NCBI GenBank assembly: GCA_024280295.1 | Contig: JAJRQK010000053.1 | Span: forward strand, 1 to 51,390 | Length of the DNA: 51,390 bases | Direction: 5' to 3' | DNA from: Bacteroidota bacterium | Lineage (GTDB): Bacteria > Bacteroidota > Bacteroidia > Flavobacteriales_D > Crocinitomicaceae | Shown: positions 27,894 through 36,005 of the stretch, in pieces | Layout: the number at the start of each line of letters is the position of its first letter | How positions within the stretch are numbered: the first letter of the stretch is position 1 | Notes under the pieces: generated by a model | What the model saw: the letters and a program-made list of their open reading frames with translations, nothing else | What the model was told of the DNA's origin: nothing | Database searches by the model: none | Program-made: the position numbers and the translations under genes

Positions 27894-28304
27894 ATGGAAA
27901 ACCCAATTGATCATGTAATCGATTTAGGCTTGGTGAATTACACGAAGCATCCTGACAATCCAAAATACATTGTTTACAGATTTGCTGATGAAAATCGAGC
28001 AAATTCATTTGAAGAAGCGCTTCTAGAACAAGATATTTGGTTCGAAAAAGGAAGTCAGGAGCGAAAAAAGGGAGAGTTTACACTTTTTGGAATTCATAAG
28101 AACGATTACAAGAAAACTGAGCGTATCAACTTTGATGTTGAAGCTGAACATAAAAAGCCGTTTATTCCATTCAGAGGATTTCGTTACTTTCTGATGACTA
28201 TTTCATTTGGGCTGCTACTACTTGCAATTCTAGGTTATTGCAATGCTCAAGAAAAGCTCAGATCACACAATGAAGTGTCCTGTTCAATCAATCATTCAAA
28301 ATAA
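27894..28304 (+). CDS. Small conserved membrane protein, unknown function
   Basis: 136-residue protein. A soluble N-terminal domain (about 1-90) contains a ferredoxin-like-looking alternation (KYIVYRFADENRANSFEEAL, LEQDIWFEKGS). It is followed by one hydrophobic helix (FLMTISFGLLLLAILGY, about residues 101-118) and a short tail. It probably sits in the inner membrane with its domain in the cytoplasm. No motif suggests a reaction. It is linked to the nitroreductase by an 11-base gap. Confidence 0.72.
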   Translation: MENPIDHVIDLGLVNYTKHPDNPKYIVYRFADENRANSFEEALLEQDIWFEKGSQERKKGEFTLFGIHKNDYKKTERINFDVEAEHKKPFIPFRGFRYFLMTISFGLLLLAILGYCNAQEKLRSHNEVSCSINHSK

Positions 28305-28345
28305 TTGAAATATTATCACGTTCTTAACGGCAACATTGACAGTAT

Positions 28346-29116
28346 ATGAAGTACCCTATATCCATCCTGTTCTGCTCGATTTTGATCTGCACATTCGCAC
28401 AATCAAAGCCAAAGTCGAACGGACGAAAGGGAGCACTCCCAGCATATTTTGGAATTGAGTTACGTCCTGTTTTTCCTTCAAAATTTCTTGGTGAGCCATT
28501 TCTCAGGCTTGAATCTGAAGGATATGTTACCACACTAACTCAGAAATCAGGGTATGGGTTTGGAGGAATAGTACGCGCTGGAATCACTAAATTGATTGCA
28601 TTTGAGTCTGGAATAAATTTTACACGTCGAAACTTTGATTTGACAATGGAATTGGCCGATTCGAACTCGTATGCAGAAGATCAACTAGGCTTCATTGAGT
28701 ATGCAATTCCAATCAATGGATTATTCTACATTCAGCTGTCAAAAGATATTTACATGAATGCATCAATTGGTGTTGCAGTGACTTATCAACCTACTGATGT
28801 TGGCACTTTCAATAAGCCAGGCGGACTAAATATATATACACATACAGGTCTAACACGAAAGAAAATTGGATTATCACTCAATGCTAATTTTGGTTTCGAA
28901 TACAGAACGAAAAAAGATGGTTTTTTCTACTTAGGAGGGTCAGCTAGAGTTCCTTTCGCTCCGTTATTTGACCTTGTTGCTGACTGGAAAAATAAAGGAA
29001 ATAAGATACGTGTCGATGGCGAAGTTGATGGATCCTATTTAGCCGTTGACTTCAAATACTTCTTTCCAATTGTTAAGAACAAAGGTGTTCAATTTCAGAA
29101 CGGTCCGATTGAATGA
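28346..29116 (+). CDS. Outer-membrane beta-barrel protein
   Basis: 256-residue exported protein with signal peptide (YPISILFCSILICTFAQ). Alternating amphipathic strands of the PorT/OMP_b-brl type follow (GFGGIVRAGITKLIAFESGI, FTRRNFDL, GLFYIQLSKDIYMNASIGVA, FGFEYRTKKDGFFYLGG). It ends in a YFFP-containing strand and a short polar tail rather than a terminal Phe. It probably forms a small barrel of 8-10 strands. Function is unknown; it is not obviously the T9SS component PorT itself. Confidence 0.78.
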   Translation: MKYPISILFCSILICTFAQSKPKSNGRKGALPAYFGIELRPVFPSKFLGEPFLRLESEGYVTTLTQKSGYGFGGIVRAGITKLIAFESGINFTRRNFDLTMELADSNSYAEDQLGFIEYAIPINGLFYIQLSKDIYMNASIGVAVTYQPTDVGTFNKPGGLNIYTHTGLTRKKIGLSLNANFGFEYRTKKDGFFYLGGSARVPFAPLFDLVADWKNKGNKIRVDGEVDGSYLAVDFKYFFPIVKNKGVQFQNGPIE

Positions 29117-29157
29117 AATAAATCACACTGTTCAATTTAGGGTTAAATCCTTTTCAT

Positions 29158-29187
29158 AATCTAATTGATTGTCAAGATTTTTTTTTT
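29158..29187 (+). terminator. Weak terminator-like hairpin after the barrel gene
   Basis: AATCT and AGATT can pair over a 12-base loop, followed by a run of ten T. The stem is only 5 bp, so the call is tentative. Confidence 0.3.
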
Positions 29188-29225
29188 GGAATAGTATTTG
29201 TAAACTAAAATGAAAACTCACTTCG

Positions 29226-29690
29226 ATGAAACGCCTACAGACTGCATCTATTATTATACTATTTATCCTACCACTAATTGCTAGCTGCACTAAAAATTCA
29301 TTTGGGAACACTCCAGAAGAAAAAATCATTGGTACATGGATGTTCGATAAGGTGAAGTTTAAACCAAGTGGTGACATTACTTACACTGACTTCTCAAATG
29401 CCTACTCCAATTGTACAGTAACTTTTAATGCTAATTGGACATTGTCAGCATACGATGCGAAATCAAATATTACTGCGATCGGTACTTGGCACATTGACTG
29501 GTACACGAAATACGATGAGAATGATGACTCAGAAACAACAATTTATGTGCTCATTGGAACAATGGACAACCCTGACTTAGGAATAATAAATGATGTTTAC
29601 TGGGATAATTTGGTTGTAAAGAATAACAAGCTATCTACGAATGACGAGAAAGATGGTGGGAAATATAAATACGATTTAGTTAGGTTGTAG
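29226..29690 (+). CDS. Lipocalin-like lipoprotein
   Basis: 154-residue lipoprotein with lipobox LPLIASC (Cys21). The mature protein has the lipocalin-like opening EEKIIGTWMFDKVKFKPSG and later beta strands (CTVTFNANWTLSAYD, AIGTWHIDWYTK, VYWDNLVVKNNKL) that fit small Bacteroidota lipocalin-like/DUF lipoproteins. A ligand cannot be predicted. It is a single gene followed by a perfect 30-bp palindrome. Confidence 0.78.
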   Translation: MKRLQTASIIILFILPLIASCTKNSFGNTPEEKIIGTWMFDKVKFKPSGDITYTDFSNAYSNCTVTFNANWTLSAYDAKSNITAIGTWHIDWYTKYDENDDSETTIYVLIGTMDNPDLGIINDVYWDNLVVKNNKLSTNDEKDGGKYKYDLVRL

Positions 29691-29707
29691 TTCTTTGTAA
29701 GTTGATA

Positions 29708-29737
29708 AATTCTTCATAACCTAGGTTATGAAGAATT
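29708..29737. terminator. Perfect 30-bp palindrome, probable transcript end
   Basis: AATTCTTCATAACCT followed directly by its exact reverse complement AGGTTATGAAGAATT. It lies 18 bases after the lipoprotein stop. It has no T tract, so it could be a bidirectional terminator, an mRNA-stabilising hairpin or a protein-binding site. Confidence 0.5.
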
Positions 29738-29793
29738 ATGTTAATTTATATACGACCATCATAATTAGTTCGTTGATGCAATAAACACAACCA

Positions 29794-30072
29794 ATGAGCT
29801 ACAAAATTACTATCGTTTCCATTTGTCTTCTATCACTTCACACTAAAGTTCAATCGAACTCTTTAGGAATAGAAGTTGGTGCGGGGGTGTCCTTTTTGAC
29901 ACAAGATATTAATCTATGAGATATAGATAAGAGTATAGTATTCAATGGATTATTTCAACATAAATTTGCAGATTTCCATTTAAAGGTCGCTGCAGGATAT
30001 GAGCAAAAAGGTTACTCACTGAGTGTTTTCTTATGGATGAACGTTCAGGCTACAATGACGTGCGCTTTTTAA
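29794..30072 (+). pseudogene. Truncated outer-membrane barrel gene with in-frame TGA
   Basis: The frame from ATG 29794 encodes a signal peptide (YKITIVSICLLSLHTKVQS) and a first strand (LGIEVGAGVSFLTQDINL). It then meets TGA at 29917-29919, continues in the same frame with IVFNGLFQHKFADFHLKVAA and GYEQKGYSLS, and stops at 30072 after about 92 codons. These are the first strands of a PorT-like barrel; the remaining strands are missing. It is broken both by the stop and by loss of its 3' part. Confidence 0.7.
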
Positions 30073-30085
30073 CTTTCATAGATTC

Positions 30086-30106
30086 AACTAGCTAAAGCTA
30101 GTTTTT
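30086..30106 (+). terminator. Terminator-like hairpin after the barrel remnant
   Basis: AACTAGCT, loop AA, AGCTAGTT run into TTT. The tiny loop means the inner pairs probably open. Confidence 0.45.
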
Positions 30107-30151
30107 GGACATGTCCTTGATCCTAATTTAGCACCCATTTTAGTACCCTAT

Positions 30152-30185
30152 AAAAACAAAACCCCAGTAAATACTGAGGTTTTTT
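30152..30185 (-). terminator. Terminator of tRNA-Lys (bidirectional form)
   Basis: On the minus strand ACCTCAGT, loop ATTT, ACTGGGGT is followed by TTTGTTTTT, 16 bases past the tRNA 3' end. A T tract on the plus side (30181-30185) means it could also act in the other direction. Confidence 0.7.
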
Positions 30186-30195
30186 GTTTTAAAAG

Positions 30196-30268
30196 TGATC
30201 CCTCTGGGGCTCGAACCCAGGGCCCACGCCTTAAAAGGGCGTTGCTCTACCAACTGAGCTAAGAGATC
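30196..30268 (-). tRNA. tRNA-Lys, anticodon TTT
   Basis: 73-base cloverleaf on the minus strand. The acceptor GATCTCT pairs with AGGGATC (one G-T), followed by discriminator A. The D arm is GCTC-AGTTGGTA-GAGC. The anticodon arm is ACGCC-CTTTTAA-GGCGT with TTT at positions 34-36, and the T arm is CTGGG-TTCGAGC-CCCAG. CCA is not encoded, as usual in Bacteroidota. An intrinsic terminator follows closely. Confidence 0.96.
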
Positions 30269-30412
30269 ATTTTGCGTTAGCGAGTGCAAATATAGCGGTA
30301 ATATTGAGTACAGCAAAAGATTGAAATATTTTTTTTGAATTAATTTCGTCCTATGATTAGTAGAACTAATCTTTCGGTTTGACGTATAATTGATAAATCG
30401 ACTAATAATCAG

Positions 30413-30420
30413 TATCTTTA
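30413..30420 (+). promoter_or_regulatory. -7-like element for aroK
   Basis: TATCTTTA (one mismatch from TAnnTTTG) ends 5 bases before the ATG at 30426. The transcript would be leaderless or nearly so. Confidence 0.4.
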
Positions 30421-30425
30421 AGTAT

Positions 30426-30953
30426 ATGAGACGCGTTATTTTGATAGGTTTTATGGGAGCAGGAAAATCAACACTCGGAAAAAAAATTGCGAGCCGTATG
30501 GGAATTCCTTTTATTGATTCTGACCTAGAAATTGAAACTCATTTCCAAAAGTCAATCGGTGATATATTTACTGAAAATGGAGAATCGTTCTTCAGAACAC
30601 TTGAAACCGAATACATTGAAGCATTGGATCTGCGCGATAATTTCGTTTTGGCAACTGGAGGAGGAATGCCATGTTTTGGTCGGAATATGGAATTGCTTAA
30701 TTCAATCGGAACTACGTTCTATTTAAATCGATCTCCTAAAGAGCTTGTTCATCGACTTTATCATTCTAAAACAAGTCGCCCATTGATCGCTGGACTTGAT
30801 GAGGAAGAGCTTCTCCCATTTATTGAAAATCGATTAGCTTTGAGAGAAGAATATTACAAGAAATCATCAGTAATTCTATCTCGTGATGAGCAAACTCCAG
30901 ATGTAATTGAGAACTTTACTGAACTTCTACTTCATCCTCTCCAAAAAAACTAA
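30426..30953 (+). CDS. aroK: Shikimate kinase
   Basis: 175-residue kinase that phosphorylates shikimate with ATP in the aromatic amino acid pathway. The Walker A is LIGFMGAGKSTLG (residues 5-17). Shikimate-binding residues lie in IDSDLEIE and ESFFRTLE, the LATGGGMPC motif is present, and the lid Arg is in SKTSRPLI. The frame is open back to a TTG at 30390, but the ATG at 30426 gives the conserved N-terminus RRVILIGFMG. The last 38 bases overlap, tail to tail, the coding sequence of the convergent membrane protein gene. Confidence 0.95.
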   Translation: MRRVILIGFMGAGKSTLGKKIASRMGIPFIDSDLEIETHFQKSIGDIFTENGESFFRTLETEYIEALDLRDNFVLATGGGMPCFGRNMELLNSIGTTFYLNRSPKELVHRLYHSKTSRPLIAGLDEEELLPFIENRLALREEYYKKSSVILSRDEQTPDVIENFTELLLHPLQKN

Positions 30954-31515
30954 TGCTACCACCTCGTTTCTCGTTTCTCATTAAAATGGCGTGAATTATC
31001 GTACTTGCAATCACAATTAGTAACAGAATTTTGTCAAAACCTGTTGTATCTTCTTTAAAGTATTGAAAACTCATATAGAAAAGTAACATTCCAAGATAAA
31101 ATAATGTCCCCCCAAGTATAAAGTAGCTAAATTGATGCCGTTTGCGATAGAGTAGAACCAATCCAGTCATGACAAATAACCAGCAAATCACACCGATTCC
31201 ATAGATAGTCATCAAACGCGTCACAAAATCTTCTGGATGAAAATTCAATTCCAATCCTCGTGCATGAATTACGGATTCAATGGGGACGTTTTTCATCTCC
31301 ATAATCGTCTCACGCATCGAGATAGCAAAATAACCAATCAAATTCCAAATTAAAAAGGTAAGCATGATTACTCCGTTAATGTAGAACGTAACCCTAGTAT
31401 ATATATCAGGTTTGTGTTTACCAAATACAAAATTTCGAAAGCGTATAAGCAGTGGAAGCGGGCTTTTAAATTTAGTCTCTTTTTCAATGATGCTATTTTC
31501 TTCTTCTTCTGACAT
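30916..31515 (-). CDS. Four-helix membrane protein of unknown function
   Basis: 199-residue protein with four hydrophobic segments (TFYINGVIMLTFLIWNLIGY; IYGIGVICWLFVMTGLVLLY; FSYFILGGTLFYLGMLLFYM; ILLLIVIASTIIHAILM). The N-terminus is acidic, with a short amphipathic stretch, and the C-terminus is polar. I recognise no family. Its ATG is one base from the stop codon of the coiled-coil lipoprotein gene, so the two form an operon and may act together in the envelope. Its 3' end overlaps aroK by 38 coding bases on the opposite strand. Confidence 0.8.
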   Translation of the reverse strand: MSEEEENSIIEKETKFKSPLPLLIRFRNFVFGKHKPDIYTRVTFYINGVIMLTFLIWNLIGYFAISMRETIMEMKNVPIESVIHARGLELNFHPEDFVTRLMTIYGIGVICWLFVMTGLVLLYRKRHQFSYFILGGTLFYLGMLLFYMSFQYFKEDTTGFDKILLLIVIASTIIHAILMRNEKRGGSISFFGEDEVEVQ

Positions 31516-31516
31516 C

Positions 31517-32380
31517 TTAATCTACGATTACAACAAGGTACTTAGAAACCTTCCAAAACTCAGATGCATCTGTAATTGTTATGCGTGTTCTTGGCCCTTC
31601 TTCAGATGTTTTATAGGATGATGTAGGATGAACAGTGACAAAGTGGATTCCAGTCCCTTCAATCATTAAATCTTTATTTTTATTTGCATTGATCTCTTCA
31701 AAGTAAGCATCGTTCAATTTGTCTTTTAATCTTAGCTTTTTACCGATTCCTAAGAACCCATTCCGCTTTTCAATGACACCATTCGCTCTTAACTCTTTAA
31801 CCGTTCCATACGCGTAATGAACAGCATTCATATTATTTTTAAGTGATTCAATTGTGATTTCAGCTGTTTGATAGGCACTAAATAATTTTGAATATTCTGC
31901 ATCAAGCTCGTTTAATTCTGATTCCAATAGATTAATTTGCTCATCCTTCCATTGGATATCTTTGAGCAATGCCTCGATCATTACTTCTAATTCTTTAATC
32001 TTAACATTATTGCTCTCCATCTGATCATTAAGTCGTTTCACTTTATTGGCATTCTCTTCTCTGAGAAAGTTAATCTGACGGATTTGCTCCAAAACCCATT
32101 GTTTATCAGAATTTGAAATCTCTGGATTGCTAGAGATCACTCGAATTTCATCCTTTCGAATTCCAATTGTTTGAAGGTTTTCTTGAATTTCGTTAAAAAA
32201 GTGTAATGATTCGTTAATTACAGAATCTTTAAGGCTATTTGTTAACTCTAATTGATCAATACGATTTTGTAAGGCTGTAACGTCTGTAACTTCAGAATAA
32301 TCATCGCCAACTGGCACATCTTCTTTGCAACTCATAAGGATAAGGCTAACTAGAAGAATGAGGGAAAATAATTTAGGCAT
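31517..32380 (-). CDS. Coiled-coil lipoprotein of unknown function
   Basis: About 287-residue lipoprotein. The signal peptide PKLFSLILLVSLILMSC ends in a lipobox. A long coiled coil of about 150 residues follows (from VTALQNRIDQLELTNSLKDS to LNELDAEYSKLFSAYQTAEI). A small C-terminal beta domain begins YAYGTVKELRANGVIEKRNG and ends ATITDASEFWKVSKYLVV-like strands. It could act as a spacer or tether between membrane and cell wall. Upstream in-frame ATGs at 32404 and 32416 exist, but the ATG at 32380 starts the signal peptide properly. It is the first gene of a two-gene operon with the four-helix membrane protein. Confidence 0.82.
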   Translation of the reverse strand: MPKLFSLILLVSLILMSCKEDVPVGDDYSEVTDVTALQNRIDQLELTNSLKDSVINESLHFFNEIQENLQTIGIRKDEIRVISSNPEISNSDKQWVLEQIRQINFLREENANKVKRLNDQMESNNVKIKELEVMIEALLKDIQWKDEQINLLESELNELDAEYSKLFSAYQTAEITIESLKNNMNAVHYAYGTVKELRANGVIEKRNGFLGIGKKLRLKDKLNDAYFEEINANKNKDLMIEGTGIHFVTVHPTSSYKTSEEGPRTRITITDASEFWKVSKYLVVIVD

Positions 32381-32420
32381 CTTTTTTGTTGTTTGTAACT
32401 GCATTAGACAATGCAAATTT

Positions 32421-32428
32421 TATCTTTG
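32421..32428 (+). promoter_or_regulatory. -7 promoter element for the M61 peptidase gene
   Basis: TATCTTTG, perfect match, 18 bases before ATG 32447. A TTTG at 32392-32395 is a possible but distant -33 element (25-base spacer). Confidence 0.6.
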
Positions 32429-32446
32429 ATCGAAAATAACAATTTT

Positions 32447-34237
32447 ATGTTGAAATATACGGTGTGTTTGTTGGTATCGATACTAACATTTTATGGGTCC
32501 GGGCAGGAAATCAAGTATAACTTGAAAATGACAAAGCCGCAAAATCACTATTTCCAAGTTGAAATGGAGTTGAATGATTTTGATCAAGAAGAAGTATTTG
32601 TGAAAATGCCAATCTGGGCTCCTGGATCTTATCTAGCAAGAGAATTTGCTAAAAATGTTGATCTCGTTCATGCTTCTGATGAGAAGGGAGTAGTGCTTGA
32701 TGTCAAAAAGATTGATAAAAATACGTGGAGAGTCACGAAACCGAAAGGTGCTGATATAAAAGTGAGCTATGAAGTGTATGCATTTGAGTTAACAGTTCGG
32801 ACTTGCTTTTTGGACTTGACTCATGGTTTTGTCAGTGGTTCTGGAATGTTTATGCGAGTGGATGGGCATGAATCTCTAAGCGGTCAATTGTATATATACC
32901 CATACCAAGGTTTCTCAAAAATTACAACTGCTTTAAAAAGAAATCCTGAAAGTGTAACCGGAGATGGGGCGACGAGTTTTATTTTTGACAATTATGATCA
33001 TTTACTAGATTGTCCGATTGAAATTGGCAACCAAGTCGAATTTTCATTTACAGCTGCGGATGTAAAACATAATGTTGGAATTTATGGCTCTGGGAATTAT
33101 GACATTGCTGCATTGAAAAAAGACATGAAACGAATTATTGAGGCAGCAACGAATGTTTTTGAACAAAACCCAAATGATGATTATACGTTCATAATTCATT
33201 GTGTTGAAAATGGTCAAGGTGGATTAGAGCATTTGAATTCAACAACACTAAGTGTGAATCGATTTACTTTTGAGGGAAGTGCTTATACAGGATTTCTATC
33301 ACTGGTAGCACACGAATATTTCCACTTATGGAATGTCAAACGAATTCGACCAATTGAGTTGGGTCCGTTTAATTACGATGAAGAGAATTATACTTCATTG
33401 CTTTGGGTAATGGAAGGGTTTACTTCATATTATGATGAGTTATTATTGCTTAGAGCAGGATATTATACTGAAAAACAATATTTAGCAAAACTTTTTGGAA
33501 CACTTAATTACGTTGAAGGTTCTGTAGGTGCGAGAGTTCAACCTGTCGCTCACGCTAGTTTTGATGCATGGATTAAGGCGTATCGACCAAATGAAAATAG
33601 TAGAAACACAACAATTTCATACTACTCGAAAGGTACGGTAATTGCTGCAATGCTAGATGCTAAAATTGTAAAGAAATACCAAGGAAAAAAATCCTTGGAT
33701 GATTTCATGCAAAAGATTTATGATACATATTATGTGAAAAAAGGGCGTGGATTCTCTGAAGATGAGTTTAAAATGGAATTGGAAGGTTTCTTAAAGGAGG
33801 ATTTGAATAATTTTTATGAGAATTATATCAATGGAACTACAATGCCTGATTACAATGAGTTTTTTAGTGATCTAGGTTTGACAGTTACCTATGTTGGGAA
33901 AAAGAAACCAAGTGTTGGAGTGACCCTTAGGCAGTCTGGCGGAAAAACAATTATTCAGAGTGTTCGACGCGGTTCAGCAGCTGAAGATGCTGGATTAAGT
34001 GTCAATGACGAAATTATTGGATGTAATGGACTTCGTGCAGATAAAAAATCATTGGAAAGTTTCTTTGTTAGTCTATTAACGGACGATGAAATTCAATTGC
34101 TGATATCAAGAGATCAAGAATTATTTTCATTGGCTGTGAAAATTACACCTTACGAAAAACCTAGATTCAACTACACTTATACAAAAGATGATCAGTTGAA
34201 TAAACTTGGAAAGTACTGGCTTAGAAAAGACAATTAA
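32447..34237 (+). CDS. M61-family metallopeptidase (glycyl aminopeptidase-like) with PDZ domain
   Basis: 596-residue exported zinc peptidase. A signal peptide (to about FYGSGQ) is followed by an N-terminal beta domain and the M61 GGLEHLNS motif. The zinc motif HEYFH has His289, Glu290 and His293, and the third ligand is Glu323 in WVMEGFTSYYDELL. A C-terminal PDZ domain (about 490-580: VGVTLRQSGGKTIIQSVRRG, GLSVNDEIIGCNG) probably guides substrates. M61 enzymes remove N-terminal Gly or Ala. Start set by the -7 element. The last base of its TAA is shared with the ATG of the next gene (TAATG), so translation is coupled. Confidence 0.93.
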   Translation: MLKYTVCLLVSILTFYGSGQEIKYNLKMTKPQNHYFQVEMELNDFDQEEVFVKMPIWAPGSYLAREFAKNVDLVHASDEKGVVLDVKKIDKNTWRVTKPKGADIKVSYEVYAFELTVRTCFLDLTHGFVSGSGMFMRVDGHESLSGQLYIYPYQGFSKITTALKRNPESVTGDGATSFIFDNYDHLLDCPIEIGNQVEFSFTAADVKHNVGIYGSGNYDIAALKKDMKRIIEAATNVFEQNPNDDYTFIIHCVENGQGGLEHLNSTTLSVNRFTFEGSAYTGFLSLVAHEYFHLWNVKRIRPIELGPFNYDEENYTSLLWVMEGFTSYYDELLLLRAGYYTEKQYLAKLFGTLNYVEGSVGARVQPVAHASFDAWIKAYRPNENSRNTTISYYSKGTVIAAMLDAKIVKKYQGKKSLDDFMQKIYDTYYVKKGRGFSEDEFKMELEGFLKEDLNNFYENYINGTTMPDYNEFFSDLGLTVTYVGKKKPSVGVTLRQSGGKTIIQSVRRGSAAEDAGLSVNDEIIGCNGLRADKKSLESFFVSLLTDDEIQLLISRDQELFSLAVKITPYEKPRFNYTYTKDDQLNKLGKYWLRKDN

Positions 34238-35553
34238 TGAAAATATTAGTTGTAGGAATAGTTGTCATTAATGCATTCTTGGGCTTGCCACAATCGGATT
34301 TTGAGTTGGTGCAATTACCTCTCCCTAAGGGAACGGAATATCGTTATTCTCAAGTTGAACCTTCGATAGCAATACACCCGAATAAACCGAAAATTATGAT
34401 TGCTGGCTCTGTTCTCACGGAGTACTACTATTCAAGGAATGGTGGTAAATCATGGAAGAGCAAGAAGATGGAAAGTCCGTATGGCGTTTATGGTGATCCT
34501 GTAACTATTTTCGATAATAATGGTCGAGCGTATTATTTTCACCTTTCAAGTTATGAAAAAACATCGCATTTAGACAGAATTGTTTGTCAATCCTCGAAGC
34601 GAGTGTGTGGCAAGTTTAATGATGGTACATTCCCAGAGCCAAACGGAACAAAAGTTCAAGACAAGCATTGGATTGTTGTCAATCCTAAGAACAATGAGTT
34701 GTACATGACATGGACGCAGTTTGATGCCTATAATTCTGCAGATCCTAAAGATAGTTCGATTATCGTTTTTTCTAAGTCTTCTGATGAAGGTATGACTTGG
34801 TCGAAACCTTTGCGAATTTCTAAGCATGGGGGTGATTGCCTTGATGATGATGAAACGGTTGAAGGAGCTGTACCTACTGTTGGGGTGAATGGGGATATTT
34901 ATGTTACATGGACAGGTCCAAATGGTTTGGTAATGCAGAAATCACTTGATGGTGGTGAAACCTGGCTGGTTGAGGAAAAGCAATTAGAGAAGCAATGGGG
35001 TGGATGGACACTCACTATTCCTGGAATCTATCGTGCAAACGGACTGCCAATATTGAAGTGTGACCTGAGTGATGGTCCAAATCGTGGTACACTTTACTTA
35101 AATTGGTGTGATCAACGAAATGGAGATGAGGACACGGATGTTTGGCTAATGAAATCTTCGGATGGAGGAGACAATTGGAGTAAGCCTATCAGGGTAAATC
35201 AAGATGAATCTAAACGGCATCAGTTCTTCACATGGATGGATATAGATCAATCTACTGGGTATTTGTACTTCGTATATTATGACCGTAGAAATTATTCAGA
35301 TACTCAAACTGATGTCTTTGTAACTGGCTCTTTTGATGGAGGAAAGAATTTCTTTGATATCAGAGTGTCAGCATCACCATTCACACCAAATCCTGATTTC
35401 TTCTTTGGGGATTATTTAAATATCGCAGTTGTAAAAGGGGTTGTTCGCCCGATTTGGCCTCGTTATGATAATGGTGCGGTTTCGTTGTGGGTAGCACTTC
35501 TAGGTGAACAGGACGTTTTTAATTTTTTGACCCCTCTTGCGTCAGACGATTAA
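34237..35553 (+). CDS. Exported BNR/Asp-box repeat protein (sialidase superfamily fold)
   Basis: 438-residue exported protein. The signal peptide is KILVVGIVVINAFLGLPQ. At least five Asp-box motifs (S-x-D/N-x-G-x-x-W type) mark a six-bladed propeller: YSRNGGKSWKS, SSDEGMTWSKP, SLDGGETWLVE, SSDGGDNWSKP and SFDGGKNFFDI. The fold is that of sialidases, but I did not find the full catalytic set (RIP motif with three arginines), so true sialidase activity is uncertain. Coupling to the M61 peptidase gene suggests a joint role in breaking down extracellular or periplasmic material. It lacks a T9SS tail. Confidence 0.85.
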   Translation: MKILVVGIVVINAFLGLPQSDFELVQLPLPKGTEYRYSQVEPSIAIHPNKPKIMIAGSVLTEYYYSRNGGKSWKSKKMESPYGVYGDPVTIFDNNGRAYYFHLSSYEKTSHLDRIVCQSSKRVCGKFNDGTFPEPNGTKVQDKHWIVVNPKNNELYMTWTQFDAYNSADPKDSSIIVFSKSSDEGMTWSKPLRISKHGGDCLDDDETVEGAVPTVGVNGDIYVTWTGPNGLVMQKSLDGGETWLVEEKQLEKQWGGWTLTIPGIYRANGLPILKCDLSDGPNRGTLYLNWCDQRNGDEDTDVWLMKSSDGGDNWSKPIRVNQDESKRHQFFTWMDIDQSTGYLYFVYYDRRNYSDTQTDVFVTGSFDGGKNFFDIRVSASPFTPNPDFFFGDYLNIAVVKGVVRPIWPRYDNGAVSLWVALLGEQDVFNFLTPLASDD

Positions 35554-35599
35554 TGATTTTCTCAATGTGACCATTCATACATCAAAGGAAATCAAAATT

Positions 35600-35757
35600 T
35601 CAAAATGAATGTTGAAATCCAACTTTTAAAGAGGTCGTTCTATTTTTCCATGGCGTATATCCGAATGGATTTCCTGTTTTCCATTTAGCAAGAAAACCAT
35701 GCGTATAAGAGGCATTTAAATAGAATTTCACGTTTTCACCTATACGTATTCCAATTC
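35600..35757 (-). pseudogene. C-terminal fragment of an outer-membrane beta-barrel protein
   Basis: The minus strand reads GIGIRIGENVKFYLNASYTH, GFLAKWKTGNPFGYTPWKNR, TTSLKVGFQHSF and a stop at 35602-35600. The alternating strand pattern and the terminal Phe are typical of the last three strands of an OMP_b-brl-type barrel. The rest of the gene is missing: at about 35757 the sequence switches to an unrelated fragment on the other strand. Confidence 0.72.
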
Positions 35758-36005
35758 CCCTTAAAATTGGTGAATTAAAACATCAAGACATTGGACAGAT
35801 GCAGATGTACGTGAACTATTACGATAGAGAAATTAGATTGAAAGACGAAAATAAAACCATTGGAATTGTTCTCTGCCAAAATAAAAGTGAAGCTGTTGTG
35901 GAGTACACATTACCAGAGAATAATGAACAGATATTTGCTAGTAAGTACAAAACGGTGTTACCAGGTAAGGAAGAACTAAAATTATTAATAAACGAAACTG
36001 AATAG
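35757..36005 (+). pseudogene. C-terminal fragment of a YhcG/DUF1016 PDDEXK nuclease protein
   Basis: The frame reads PLKIGELKHQDIGQMQMYVN, YYDREIRLKDENKTIGIVL, CQNKSEAVVEYTLPENNEQI, then a stop at 36003-36005. This matches the end of DUF1016 (YhcG-like) nucleases, whose core has a D-LK-x-G-x-x-x-x-x-x-x-GQM signature with Lys in the catalytic motif. The first catalytic residues and the N-terminal DNA-binding domain are absent. An ATG at 35799 gives a 68-residue frame, but the homology extends upstream of it. The fragment starts exactly where the outer-membrane fragment ends. Confidence 0.82.

Noticed and set aside
29917-29919. TGA as a selenocysteine codon
   Set aside because: It replaces no Cys position known in barrel proteins, has no visible SECIS-like hairpin, and the gene is also truncated downstream.
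34237-35553. Calling the BNR protein a sialidase
   Set aside because: Asp-box repeats define the fold, but the RIP motif and arginine triad needed for catalysis were not identified.
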